64,000 nt of DNA, from NCBI GenBank assembly GCA_945860385.1, contig CAMAQD010000001.1:127208-191207 (forward strand). The letters are read 5' to 3'. A program made the translations under genes and the position numbers. The notes below the pieces were generated by a model, which was not told the origin of the DNA, made no database searches, and was given only the letters and a program-made list of their open reading frames with translations. This document shows, piece after piece, positions 17,624-28,068 of the stretch (positions are counted from its first letter, which is position 1; each line of letters starts with the position of its first letter). This DNA comes from Flavobacterium psychrophilum (lineage in GTDB: Bacteria; Bacteroidota; Bacteroidia; Flavobacteriales; Flavobacteriaceae).

Positions 17624-18421
17624 TTATTTAGTGAAATTTTTTAAATCGGTTTCAATTCGAACAAACATTTCGTCTGCTTCTTTTTTGTGTTTTGTATCTG
17701 GTTTAAATTTAATTAAACTCGTGTAGGCTGTTTTAGCAATATTTAAACGTTCTTCCATTTTATCTGGCACACTATTTATTGCTAATTGGTAAGCTGAATC
17801 GTATTTATAGAAAAGAGCGTCTTCTTTGTAAGGTGTTCCCGGATAATCTGAAACAAAATTATCAAGTGCTACCATTGCAGCTTTATACTCCATTATAGTA
17901 TTGTATTGCTTGGCATTTTCAAAGACTTTTTTCTCAATTTTATCATTTAGTTCTCTCAAAGATTTATTGGCCTCTGGTAAGTAAGTCGAATTGGGATAAG
18001 CATCTATAAATCCTTGCAATTTTTCAATGGCCTTGAAAGTATCTACTTGATCTAAACTATAAGCTGGCGAAAGTTTTGAAAAACATTTTGCACCAAGATA
18101 AGCGGCTTCTTCAATTTTTTCACTTTTTGGATAACCCGAAGTAAAACTTTCGAACTGATAAGCTGCTAAATAATATTGTTTTGTATTGTAATACGACATT
18201 GAAAACATATAAAATAATTTCTCAGCCTGAGGTTTCCCTCTATAGGATGGTGCAATTTGTTCTAGGAGCCGAATGGATTCCGTATATTTTCCTGCATCAT
18301 ACAATTTAGTCGCCATTTCAAACTTTACAGCTACATCCTCTGATTTTAATGCTTTTTGATATTCACTACAAGAAGCGAAAACAACCAAAAGAAGGAACAA
18401 CATTACTATTTTTTTACTCAC
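17624..18421 (-). CDS. bamD: Outer membrane assembly lipoprotein BamD
   Basis: A 265-residue lipoprotein. A signal peptide with lipobox VVFASC precedes TPR-like helical repeats, including AGKYTESIRLLEQIAPSYRG, NTKQYYLAAYQFESF and a third near residue 190. It belongs to the BamD/YfiO family that feeds outer-membrane proteins to BamA. The open frame runs 144 bp further upstream to 18565, but that extension has no signal-peptide logic. A GTG at 18421, giving MSKKIVMLFLLLVVFASCSE, places a proper lipoprotein signal at the N-terminus, so I take the GTG start. Confidence 0.88.
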   Translation of the reverse strand: MSKKIVMLFLLLVVFASCSEYQKALKSEDVAVKFEMATKLYDAGKYTESIRLLEQIAPSYRGKPQAEKLFYMFSMSYYNTKQYYLAAYQFESFTSGYPKSEKIEEAAYLGAKCFSKLSPAYSLDQVDTFKAIEKLQGFIDAYPNSTYLPEANKSLRELNDKIEKKVFENAKQYNTIMEYKAAMVALDNFVSDYPGTPYKEDALFYKYDSAYQLAINSVPDKMEERLNIAKTAYTSLIKFKPDTKHKKEADEMFVRIETDLKNFTK

Positions 18422-18623
18422 AATTATGATATTTTTTTTGATTTTTTGACCCAAACCATTTTGGTGAACAGATGAAATAATCTTCGAATTCATTTTTTTA
18501 CTTTGATTTGCAACATAAAGGAAAACTAGAGCTTTCAAAAAAAAATACAAAAGTTCAGGGCGCAAATTTAGGTAATAATTCGGCCATTACAAAATATATT
18601 TTTTTATGCTAAGAAGCAGAGTT

Positions 18624-19511
18624 TTATGTCAGTTTATTAATTTTTTTGACAAATTGATTGATTCTGTTTTCAAGAGATTCATCTACTTTTACTAATGGCA
18701 AACGAACAGTATTCTCTGCCAAACCCAATGATTGAAAGACTTGTTTGATTCCCGCGGGATTTCCTTGCTCGAAAATCATATCGATACTATCGGAAAAAAG
18801 GTATTGTAATTTAAACGCATCATCCACTTTTCTATTCAAGCCCAAACGAATCATTTCGGAAAATTCTTTTGGAAAACCTTGGCCAATTACTGAAATCACG
18901 CCAGAACCACCCGCTAAAACCATTGGCAAAGCAATCATATCGTCACCAGAAAGTACAAGAAAATCTTTTGGTTTATCTTTTATTATTCGCATAGCTTGAA
19001 TCATATCACCAGCGGCTTCTTTGATTGCCACTAAATTTTTGAAATCATTGGCTAATCGAATCACTGTTGATGGCAAAACATTACTTCCTGTTCTGCTAGG
19101 AACATTGTAAATAATAACCGGAATTGGTGAAGCCTCAGCAACGGCTTTAAAATGTTGGTAAATTCCTTCTTGCGTGGGTTTGTTGTAATATGGCGAAATG
19201 GAAAGAATGGCATCAAATTGCGATAAATCTCTTGTTTTAAGTTCTTCGACAACTTCGGCAGTATTATTTCCGCCAACTCCTAAAACCATAGGTAATCTTC
19301 CTTTGTTAGTCTCGACTACGGTCTTAATAACAAATTCTTTTTCATCCACAGTCATAGTTGCGCTTTCAGCAGTTGTACCAAGGATAACAAGATATTCTAC
19401 ACCTCCATCAATAGAAAGATTTACTATTCTGATTAATGCTTCGGTGTCTATTGACAAATCTTTTTTAAATGGAGTTGCTAGGGCAACGCCTGTTCCAATT
19501 AATGATTGCAT
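18624..19511 (-). CDS. dapA: 4-hydroxy-tetrahydrodipicolinate synthase
   Basis: A 295-residue TIM-barrel aldolase that condenses pyruvate with aspartate semialdehyde in the lysine/diaminopimelate pathway. Signature segments are GTTAESATM (Thr-Thr of the catalytic triad), the catalytic Tyr in [23 protein letters not shown] and the Schiff-base lysine in VAIKEAAGD. Length is standard. The DUF6913-like gene ends 8 bp upstream and the two are probably one transcript. Confidence 0.96.
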   Translation of the reverse strand: MQSLIGTGVALATPFKKDLSIDTEALIRIVNLSIDGGVEYLVILGTTAESATMTVDEKEFVIKTVVETNKGRLPMVLGVGGNNTAEVVEELKTRDLSQFDAILSISPYYNKPTQEGIYQHFKAVAEASPIPVIIYNVPSRTGSNVLPSTVIRLANDFKNLVAIKEAAGDMIQAMRIIKDKPKDFLVLSGDDMIALPMVLAGGSGVISVIGQGFPKEFSEMIRLGLNRKVDDAFKLQYLFSDSIDMIFEQGNPAGIKQVFQSLGLAENTVRLPLVKVDESLENRINQFVKKINKLT

Positions 19512-19519
19512 AATTTGTT

Positions 19520-20038
19520 TTATATTTTATTTAATATTTTTAAGTACCTGAATAATTCGTGAACAAAAACAGTATGATTTTCAACATTGGTATTAATCAT
19601 CAAATGGTTTAATTTTTTATCAACCGAAGAAAAACCAACTTTGAATTGTGCTCTTGAATGATTAGTTACTTTTTTTAAAAATGCTTTTTCAACATCGTAA
19701 TAACTTATTAATAAATCGAATTTTTCTTTTATAAATTCTCTCACGACAGGTTCTGTAATTTGTGCATTCCAATTCAGATGTTTTATTCCAAAAGTGGGAT
19801 GAGAATACACTTCGCTTTTCTTCCATTTATCTCTATACACAATAATTTTTATATTGCTTTCAGAAATTCCATTCAACATTATTTCTTCTATCAAAGCATC
19901 CTTTTCTAAAAAATAACTTTCATCAATAAGCAAACCAACAGTCTGGACAGGGCTTATCTCTTTGCTAATGGTAGTATTATGTAAATTATTTTTTAAAAAT
20001 TTTAATAAAAAATAATTCTTTATATAATTTAAAAACAT
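19520..20038 (-). CDS. DUF6913-like conserved flavobacterial protein
   Basis: A 172-residue soluble protein with no signal peptide and no recognised catalytic motif. The middle part, [20 protein letters not shown] followed by [12 protein letters not shown], resembles a small Rossmann-like fold. I associate it with the flavobacterial DUF6913 family, which occurs beside dapA, but this is from memory. A divergent nucleotidase-domain gene begins 47 bp away, with a TAATTTTG box (20064-20057) on the minus strand as a possible promoter element. Function unknown. Confidence 0.7.
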   Translation of the reverse strand: MFLNYIKNYFLLKFLKNNLHNTTISKEISPVQTVGLLIDESYFLEKDALIEEIMLNGISESNIKIIVYRDKWKKSEVYSHPTFGIKHLNWNAQITEPVVREFIKEKFDLLISYYDVEKAFLKKVTNHSRAQFKVGFSSVDKKLNHLMINTNVENHTVFVHELFRYLKILNKI

Positions 20039-20085
20039 ATTACTTTTACCTGATTACAAAATTAATTAATTAAGTCTCATTTCAG

Positions 20086-20865
20086 ATGGTAAATCTAAAA
20101 AAGTATAATGGAGTTTTAAAACTTTTTGTTATATTCTTAACACTTTTATTTGTTGTTTCCTGTGGGAAACAAAGTTACTATGTTTCAAAAATTGAAGGTA
20201 AACGAATCACAGTTACCGACAAAGAAACTCAAAATCAACAAATTGAAAACTACGTAAAACCGTATCGAGAACATATTAACAAAGATTTGGACAGCGTTTT
20301 AGCGTATTGCCCAGAAACTTTAGATAAAAGCGATGGGAAATGGCAATCTACTATTGGAAATCTTATGGCAGATGTCACCTTGTTAAGAGGAAATTTAGTT
20401 TTTAAAGCTCGCGAAAAAAAAACCATCGACTTGTGTATTCTCAACAGCGGTGGGATTCGTTCTATCTTACCCAAAGGAAATGTAACCTCACGAACCGCTT
20501 TTGAAATAATGCCTTTTGAAAATGGTCTAGTAGTTATAGCCTTGAAAGGGGAACAGATTTTTGAATTGGTGGATTATTTTATTGCGACTCAAAAGCCACA
20601 TCCTTTATCAGGAATTACATTTACTATTGGCAAAGATAAGTTGGCAAAAAATATTTTAGTGCAAGGAAAACCAGTCGAAAAAGATGTTGTCTATTATGTA
20701 GCAACCAATGATTATTTATCGAATGGTGGCGACAATATGAACTTCTTCAAAAAAGGAATTCAAAAATACGATTTAGATTACAAGTTGCGAAATGTGTTGA
20801 TTGATTACTTCAAGGAAGTCGATACGATTCCCGTCATAAAAGATGTGAGAGTTAGTGTTGAATAA
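20086..20865 (+). CDS. 5'-nucleotidase C-terminal-domain lipoprotein
   Basis: A 259-residue lipoprotein. Its signal peptide ends at FLTLLFVVSCGKQ, so Cys is lipidated. The rest is the UshA/5'-nucleotidase C-terminal substrate-binding domain: IGNLMADVTLLRG, CILNSGGIRSILPKGNVT (the N-x-G-x-x-R nucleotide-binding loop), FEIMPFENGLVVIALKGEQI and ATNDYLSNGGDNM. It lacks the metal-binding phosphatase domain, which is encoded by the next gene. The two probably work together as a split 5'-nucleotidase in the periplasm. Confidence 0.9.
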   Translation: MVNLKKYNGVLKLFVIFLTLLFVVSCGKQSYYVSKIEGKRITVTDKETQNQQIENYVKPYREHINKDLDSVLAYCPETLDKSDGKWQSTIGNLMADVTLLRGNLVFKAREKKTIDLCILNSGGIRSILPKGNVTSRTAFEIMPFENGLVVIALKGEQIFELVDYFIATQKPHPLSGITFTIGKDKLAKNILVQGKPVEKDVVYYVATNDYLSNGGDNMNFFKKGIQKYDLDYKLRNVLIDYFKEVDTIPVIKDVRVSVE

Positions 20866-20908
20866 TATTTTAGATTGTAGTTTTAAATAAATTAAATGTT
20901 TAGTTACC

Positions 20909-21060
20909 CTGTAGCCTAGCCCCGATTACTTCACATAGCTTCCATTTAAAGTGGAGTTCAGTGAACTTCGTTTGAAGAGGAAATCCCACGCTTTTTTGCG
21001 TGGATTGTAATGGAAAGCGGGACACGAGCAAAGCGAACTGACGAAGTAAATAGCTCCAAA
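20909..21060 (+). repeat. Flavobacterial intergenic repeat element (copy 2) with hairpin
   Basis: A non-coding block from CTAGCCCCGATT to AATAGCTCC between the two nucleotidase genes. Its centre is a hairpin, AATCCCACGC (20982-20991) with GCGTGGATT (20998-21006), with one bulged C. The end motifs resemble the reverse complement of the block at 6236-6381. Elements with these ends are scattered through Flavobacterium genomes, as far as I recall. Confidence 0.6.
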
Positions 21061-21074
21061 AAAAAAGACAAAAA

Positions 21075-21986
21075 ATGAAAAGAAGAGATTTTATTGAAAA
21101 AACAGCTGCAAGTACGGCATTGTTAAGTTTAGGGTTGTCGTTGAGTAGTTTTAAATCAAACCTCAAACACATAACAATACTTCACACAAATGATGTTCAC
21201 AGCCATATCGACCCATTTCCATTGGATGATCCTCGTAATCCAAATATGGGCGGCGTGGCGAGAAGGGCTTCGTTGATAGAAACCATTCGGCAAGAAAATC
21301 CAAATGTTTTGCTGCTGGATGCAGGCGATATATTTCAGGGAACTCCTTATTTTAATTATTATGGAGGAGAATTGGAGTTCAAACTAATGAGTATGATGAA
21401 ATATGATTTGTCAACCATAGGAAATCACGATTTTGATAATGGTGTCGATGGTTTGACAGCCCAAATGCCTCACGCAACTTTCGAATTTGTTTCGGCAAAC
21501 TACGATTTTAAGAATACTTCGATGGATGGTTTTGTAAAACCTTTTAAAATTTTTAATAAAAACGGAATTAAAATTGGTGTTTTTGGACTTGGAATTGAAC
21601 TACAAGGGTTGGTAGATAAAAACATGTCTAAAGAAACTGTTTACAATGATCCTTTAGAAACTGCTCAGGATATGATTCGAATTCTGAAAAAAGAAAATAA
21701 ATGCGATTTGGTTATTTGCCTATCGCACCTGGGCTACAGATATAGCAAAGACGACTCTAATAAAATATCCGATTTAAAACTAGCCGAACAAACAAAAGAT
21801 ATTGATTTAATTATTGGTGGTCACACCCATACTTTTCTTGACAAACCCACTATTGTAAAAAACCTCGATGGAAAAGAAGTTTTGGTCAATCAAGTAGGTT
21901 GCTACGGCATCAATTTAGGTCGAATTGATTTTTATTTTGATAATGATAAGTCGAAAATTGCTAACGGAAAATCAATTGTCGTTTGA
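21075..21986 (+). CDS. Metallophosphatase domain of a split 5'-nucleotidase, exported
   Basis: A 303-residue calcineurin-like metallophosphatase. The N-terminus MKRRDFIEKTAASTALLSLG has a Tat-like twin-arginine leader (KRRDF). Metal-binding motifs are LHTNDVHSHID (D-x-H), LLLDAGDIFQG (GD), TIGNHDFDNG (GNHD), CLSHLGY (SH) and IIGGHTHTF (GHxH), the full set. It corresponds to the N-terminal domain of UshA-type 5'-nucleotidases; the C-terminal domain is the preceding gene, so gene order is reversed relative to the fused enzyme. The last 15 bp overlap the convergent YhhN-like gene. Confidence 0.92.
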   Translation: MKRRDFIEKTAASTALLSLGLSLSSFKSNLKHITILHTNDVHSHIDPFPLDDPRNPNMGGVARRASLIETIRQENPNVLLLDAGDIFQGTPYFNYYGGELEFKLMSMMKYDLSTIGNHDFDNGVDGLTAQMPHATFEFVSANYDFKNTSMDGFVKPFKIFNKNGIKIGVFGLGIELQGLVDKNMSKETVYNDPLETAQDMIRILKKENKCDLVICLSHLGYRYSKDDSNKISDLKLAEQTKDIDLIIGGHTHTFLDKPTIVKNLDGKEVLVNQVGCYGINLGRIDFYFDNDKSKIANGKSIVV

Positions 21987-22662
21987 TCTTTCTATTGCTA
22001 AAACAAATTTATAAAAGGCAAAATAAACCGACGCATTCAAGAGCATTGCAATTGGTCTGAAGCTTATGGGTGAAAGTTCTGATAGATAATATTTCTCGAT
22101 AAAAACAATGAAATATTGAGTAATGGACAACAGTCCGAAGATGAACAGCCAAGTCGTGTTTTTTTTACTTTTATTCATAACAAAATCGGATAAAGTTATC
22201 CCTGCGATGGTGGAAATTAAAATATTTTGAATAATCAAAATACCATAACTTCTTGTGGTTAGCTCTGTGGTAATGGACAGTAAGTAGAAGAAAAAAAACA
22301 AAAAAGGAATCATTGCTATAAATAAAGGAATATAATCCTTGAGTTCTATCAGTTTAATAATGTAATAAATAATGAGCAATCGATGTATAAAAAAGGCAAT
22401 CAATCCTAGAAACAGCATCATCTCCGTGTCATAAATAAAAAACATGTTGGTAATTAAAGAAAAAAATATTGCAAAGAAAAAAAGTGGGTTTCTTTGCTTC
22501 GAAGTTTTCCAATAAAGCACCATTAACACTATTGAAATTAGAGGTTTAAAAATAAAGAGAAAAGGCTTGTACAAAAATAATTCAGCGGCAACTTCTACCA
22601 TCGCAACAGAGAAATACAATGCTATTACTGACCTTTTAAGATTAAGCTCTATATTAAAAATT

Positions 22663-22691
<29 letters not shown>
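21972..22691 (-). CDS. YhhN/TMEM86-like polytopic membrane protein
   Basis: A 239-residue integral membrane protein with about seven or eight helices and almost no soluble loops. Topology and length fit the YhhN/TMEM86 (lysoplasmalogenase-like) family, and phrases such as VLYWKTSKQRNPLFFFAIFFS fit its pattern, but I see no diagnostic catalytic residues, so the family call is tentative. It overlaps the next gene (22663-23349) by 29 bp and is probably a tandem paralogue of it. Confidence 0.6.
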
Positions 22692-25357
<2,666 letters not shown>

Positions 25358-25416
25358 CTATTTTAGCTTTTAAAATAAAGGACTAAAATAACCAAATAAA
25401 TAGTAAAACGAAACTA

Positions 25417-25890
25417 TTACGATTCAATAATCGAAATAATTTGTTTGAATAATTGTCCGTCACTCAAAAAAGCACCTTGTTGAATTAATTGAAAAATAGA
25501 AGAATTGCGTTCTTCGGTAAATACTTTTTTACCTGTTTTGATTTCGATGGTGTCGGTAAACATATTGTCGCTCAACCATTGTAATCCTTCTTTAGTCAAG
25601 AAATTGGTTTCAGGAACCAATGATTTCAGCACAATTGATTGCACGTACGTATCAAAACATTTAAAAAGGAAAATATGATTTTTGGAGAAGTGCTCTAAAT
25701 ATTCGGCTCTACCCAAAACTCCTTCCCAAACCAAATCAGAGAAAACGTCTAATTCTTGTTCAGCAACCTCTGGTTTTTCAATTTTAATTTTGTCCCATTC
25801 TGCTTTATCAATGGCTTGAGTGGATAAGAAATTGATAAATTCCTGATGTAATTCTTCGAATTGTTCTTTAGTTAATCTTGAGTATTTCAT
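25417..25890 (-). CDS. DUF6495-like conserved protein
   Basis: A 157-residue acidic soluble protein, starting MKYSRLTKEQFEELHQEFIN, with EKPEVAEQELDVFSDLVWEG and LVPETNFLTKEGLQWLSDNM. I recognise this as a flavobacterial family found immediately before ligA (DUF6495, from memory). No enzymatic motif is visible and the function is unknown. The intergenic DNA to its right (25891-26000) contains a GC-richer stretch (CTACGCCGGTTCGCG) that reads as an intergenic repeat fragment. Confidence 0.8.
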   Translation of the reverse strand: MKYSRLTKEQFEELHQEFINFLSTQAIDKAEWDKIKIEKPEVAEQELDVFSDLVWEGVLGRAEYLEHFSKNHIFLFKCFDTYVQSIVLKSLVPETNFLTKEGLQWLSDNMFTDTIEIKTGKKVFTEERNSSIFQLIQQGAFLSDGQLFKQIISIIES

Positions 25891-26001
25891 TTAGGCTGAA
25901 TTTATTTGCTACGCCGGTTCGCGAAAGCTCGGGTCAGCATCTTGTATAGAATAAGATGCAATTAATTTAAAAATAGAATCTGAAATAAAATCAGATTAAA
26001 T

Positions 26002-26028
26002 AAAAAAATCCCGACTTTCATCGGGATT
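26002..26028 (-). terminator. Terminator of the rpsF-rpsR-rplI operon
   Basis: Perfect 8-bp stem AATCCCGA / TCGGGATT (26007-26014 with 26021-26028, loop CTTTCA). On the minus strand it is followed by a T-run, 21 bp after the rplI stop. Confidence 0.88.
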
Positions 26029-26048
26029 TAATTCTATAAATTTAGAAA

Positions 26049-26492
26049 TTATGCTTTCTCAGCAATGATTTCATAAGGTAATTCAACTACTACATCTCTG
26101 TGTAATCTGATGCTTGCAGCATATTTACCAGTTCTTTTTACGATACCGCTAGTGATAAATTTTCTTTCGATTGTTTGACCTGCTTTTTCTAAAGATTCAG
26201 CAATATCAATATTGGTTATCGAACCAAAAAGTTTTTCACCACCCGCTTTTGCGTATATTTTGATTTCAATTGCTTTCAATGTTTCAGCCAAAGCTTTTGC
26301 ATCGTTCACTACTTTCTCTTCTTTATGAGCTCTTTGTTTTAGGTTTTCAGCTAATACTTTCTTTGCAGAAGGTGTAGCTAATTGTCCAAAGCCTTGTGGG
26401 ATTAAAAAGTTACGACCGTAACCGTTTTTTACATTTACCACATCGTCTTTAAAGCCTAAATTTTGAACGTCTTTTTTTAATATAATTTCCAT
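26049..26492 (-). CDS. rplI: 50S ribosomal protein L9
   Basis: A 147-residue ribosomal protein. The N-terminal domain has the L9 signature (MEIILKKDVQNLGFKDDVVNVKNGYGRNFLIPQG), a long connecting helix follows at about 40-75, and the C-terminal rRNA-binding domain contains GGEKLFGSITNIDIAESLE. It is the last gene of rpsF-rpsR-rplI, with a terminator 21 bp downstream. Confidence 0.98.
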   Translation of the reverse strand: MEIILKKDVQNLGFKDDVVNVKNGYGRNFLIPQGFGQLATPSAKKVLAENLKQRAHKEEKVVNDAKALAETLKAIEIKIYAKAGGEKLFGSITNIDIAESLEKAGQTIERKFITSGIVKRTGKYAASIRLHRDVVVELPYEIIAEKA

Positions 26493-26519
26493 GTTGTTGT
26501 CCTTTGTTATTAGAAGTTA

Positions 26520-26538
26520 GTCCCGATTTTATCGGGAC
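26520..26538 (-). promoter_or_regulatory. Intercistronic hairpin between rpsR and rplI
   Basis: Perfect stem GTCCCGAT / ATCGGGAC with a 3-nt loop, in the 70-bp gap between rpsR and rplI. No T-run follows it on the minus strand, so it is not a standard terminator. It may act in mRNA processing or relative expression, or may simply be a CCCGAT...ATCGGG repeat copy. Confidence 0.5.
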
Positions 26539-26562
26539 AACAAACTGAGTTTTTTTTTAATA

Positions 26563-26859
26563 TTATTTTAGCAAATCCGCCACGTATGGCATTAATGCTA
26601 AGTGACGTGCTCTTTTTACAGCTACTGACACTTTTCTTTGGTATTTCAATGAAGTTCCAGTTAAACGACGAGGAAGAATTTTTCCTTGCTCATTTACGAA
26701 TTTCAATAAGAAATCAGCATCTTTATAATCGATATATTTGATACCTGATTTTTTGAAACGACAATACTTTTTAGTTTTGTTAGTTTCTATGTTCAAAGGC
26801 GTAAGATATCTGATATCTCCGTCTTTTTTTCCTGAGGCAGATTGTTGTAATGTTGCCAT
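26563..26859 (-). CDS. rpsR: 30S ribosomal protein S18
   Basis: A 98-residue ribosomal protein S18: [20 protein letters not shown], then [20 protein letters not shown] and [20 protein letters not shown] are the family core. The first about 20 residues are a Bacteroidetes-type extension. It starts 5 bp after the rpsF stop. S18 binds as a pair with S6 on the platform of the small subunit, matching its position next to rpsF. Confidence 0.98.
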   Translation of the reverse strand: MATLQQSASGKKDGDIRYLTPLNIETNKTKKYCRFKKSGIKYIDYKDADFLLKFVNEQGKILPRRLTGTSLKYQRKVSVAVKRARHLALMPYVADLLK

Positions 26860-26864
26860 AATGA

Positions 26865-27206
26865 TTAAGCTTTTGTAGATTTAAGTTTGGCTCTTCTTCT
26901 TTCAGCCCAAGAGATAGCATGTTTGTCAAGACTTACAGTTAAAAAACGCATAACTCTTTCGTCACGTCTAAATTCAGTTTCAAAAGCAATTAGTACTTCT
27001 CCTGCTACTTTGAATTCGAATAAGTGGTAAAAACCAGATTTTTTGTTTTGGATTTCGTAGGCCATTTTTTTCAGACCCCAATCCTCTTTCGATACCATTT
27101 CAGCTCCACGGCTAGTAAGAAAATCTTCAAATTTGCTTACTGTTTCCTTTACCTGAACTTCAGATAAAACGGGATTTAAAATGAAAACAGTTTCATAATG
27201 ATTCAT
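26865..27206 (-). CDS. rpsF: 30S ribosomal protein S6
   Basis: A 113-residue S6: [39 protein letters not shown] (the hallmark W-G-x-x-x-x-A-Y) and [13 protein letters not shown]. It is the first gene of the rpsF-rpsR-rplI operon. A near-consensus Bacteroidetes promoter lies 30 bp upstream of the start (27236-27266). Confidence 0.98.
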   Translation of the reverse strand: MNHYETVFILNPVLSEVQVKETVSKFEDFLTSRGAEMVSKEDWGLKKMAYEIQNKKSGFYHLFEFKVAGEVLIAFETEFRRDERVMRFLTVSLDKHAISWAERRRAKLKSTKA

Positions 27207-27235
27207 AAATATTTGTGTATTTGTTAAATTGGCTG

Positions 27236-27266
27236 CAAAAGTAATCTTTTTTTTCTAATATGCAAA
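27236..27266 (-). promoter_or_regulatory. Consensus Bacteroidetes promoter of rpsF-rpsR-rplI
   Basis: On the minus strand TTTG (27266-27263), exactly 19 bp, then TACTTTTG (27243-27236), a full match to the Bacteroidetes sigma-ABfr consensus TTTG-N19-TAnnTTTG. The spacer holds an A-run. It lies 30 bp before the rpsF ATG. Confidence 0.88.
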
Positions 27267-27372
27267 TCAAATTAATCTTTAATCGTCATAAGGTAAAAAA
27301 AGCCGATAAAGATTAGGTTTTATCAATAACATGTATTACTTTTACTATCCCGAATCTTAAATAATAACAATT

Positions 27373-28068
27373 ATGAAACTAAATTGTGTCGTTGTAGATG
27401 ATAGTTCCATTCAGAGAATGATTATCACAAAGTTAGTAAATAATCATCCAAATCTACATTTAATTGGTGATTTTTCTAACGCAATTGAAGCAAAAGGATG
27501 CATGACCATACACAATGTGGACTTGATCTTTTTAGACATTGAGATGCCAGTGATTAGTGGTTTCGATTTTTTGGATGGTTTAAAAACTAAGCCCCAAATT
27601 ATCTTTATCACTTCGAAGGCAGAGTATGCTATGAAAGCATTTGATTATGATGCAACCGATTATCTGCAAAAACCTATTGCAGTGGATCGATTCAATGCAT
27701 CTGTTAAAAGAGCTATGGATTTGCATTTGCTAAAATCAGAAACTCACGAGGAAGATGGCGAGCACATTTTCATTAAAAGTAATCTTAAAAAACTAAAAAT
27801 CTTTACTTCCAAAATTAAATGGATTGAAGCTTTTGGTGATTACGTAAAAGTGGTTACAGAAGACGACAGTAATTTAGTGCTTTCGACTATGAAATCTTTC
27901 GAAAAAGATTTATCGAAAGACAAATTCGTTCGAGTGCACAAATCCTACATTATTAATATCGATAAAGTAGAGCGCTTCAACAGCAGATTTGCCGAAATAG
28001 GAGTTACAAAAATTCCTTTGAGCAGGCATAAAAAAGAAGATTTAGTGAGAGCTTTGGCCGTCAACTAA
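27373..28068 (+). CDS. LytTR-family response regulator
   Basis: A 231-residue LytR/AlgR-type regulator. The N-terminal receiver has VVVDDSSIQRMI and phospho-acceptor D55 (LIFLDIEMPVISG), K in LQKPI. The C-terminal LytTR DNA-binding domain (about 130-231) contains KLKIFTSKIKWIEAFGDYVKVV and FVRVHKSYIINIDKVERF. No sensor kinase gene is adjacent, so it is an orphan here. It overlaps the end of the convergent priA by 4 bp (28065-28068). Confidence 0.93.
   Translation: MKLNCVVVDDSSIQRMIITKLVNNHPNLHLIGDFSNAIEAKGCMTIHNVDLIFLDIEMPVISGFDFLDGLKTKPQIIFITSKAEYAMKAFDYDATDYLQKPIAVDRFNASVKRAMDLHLLKSETHEEDGEHIFIKSNLKKLKIFTSKIKWIEAFGDYVKVVTEDDSNLVLSTMKSFEKDLSKDKFVRVHKSYIINIDKVERFNSRFAEIGVTKIPLSRHKKEDLVRALAVN

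Noticed and set aside
18421..18565. Longer bamD start at 18565
   Set aside because: The extension would place 48 residues before a clear lipoprotein signal. The GTG at 18421 gives a proper signal peptide.
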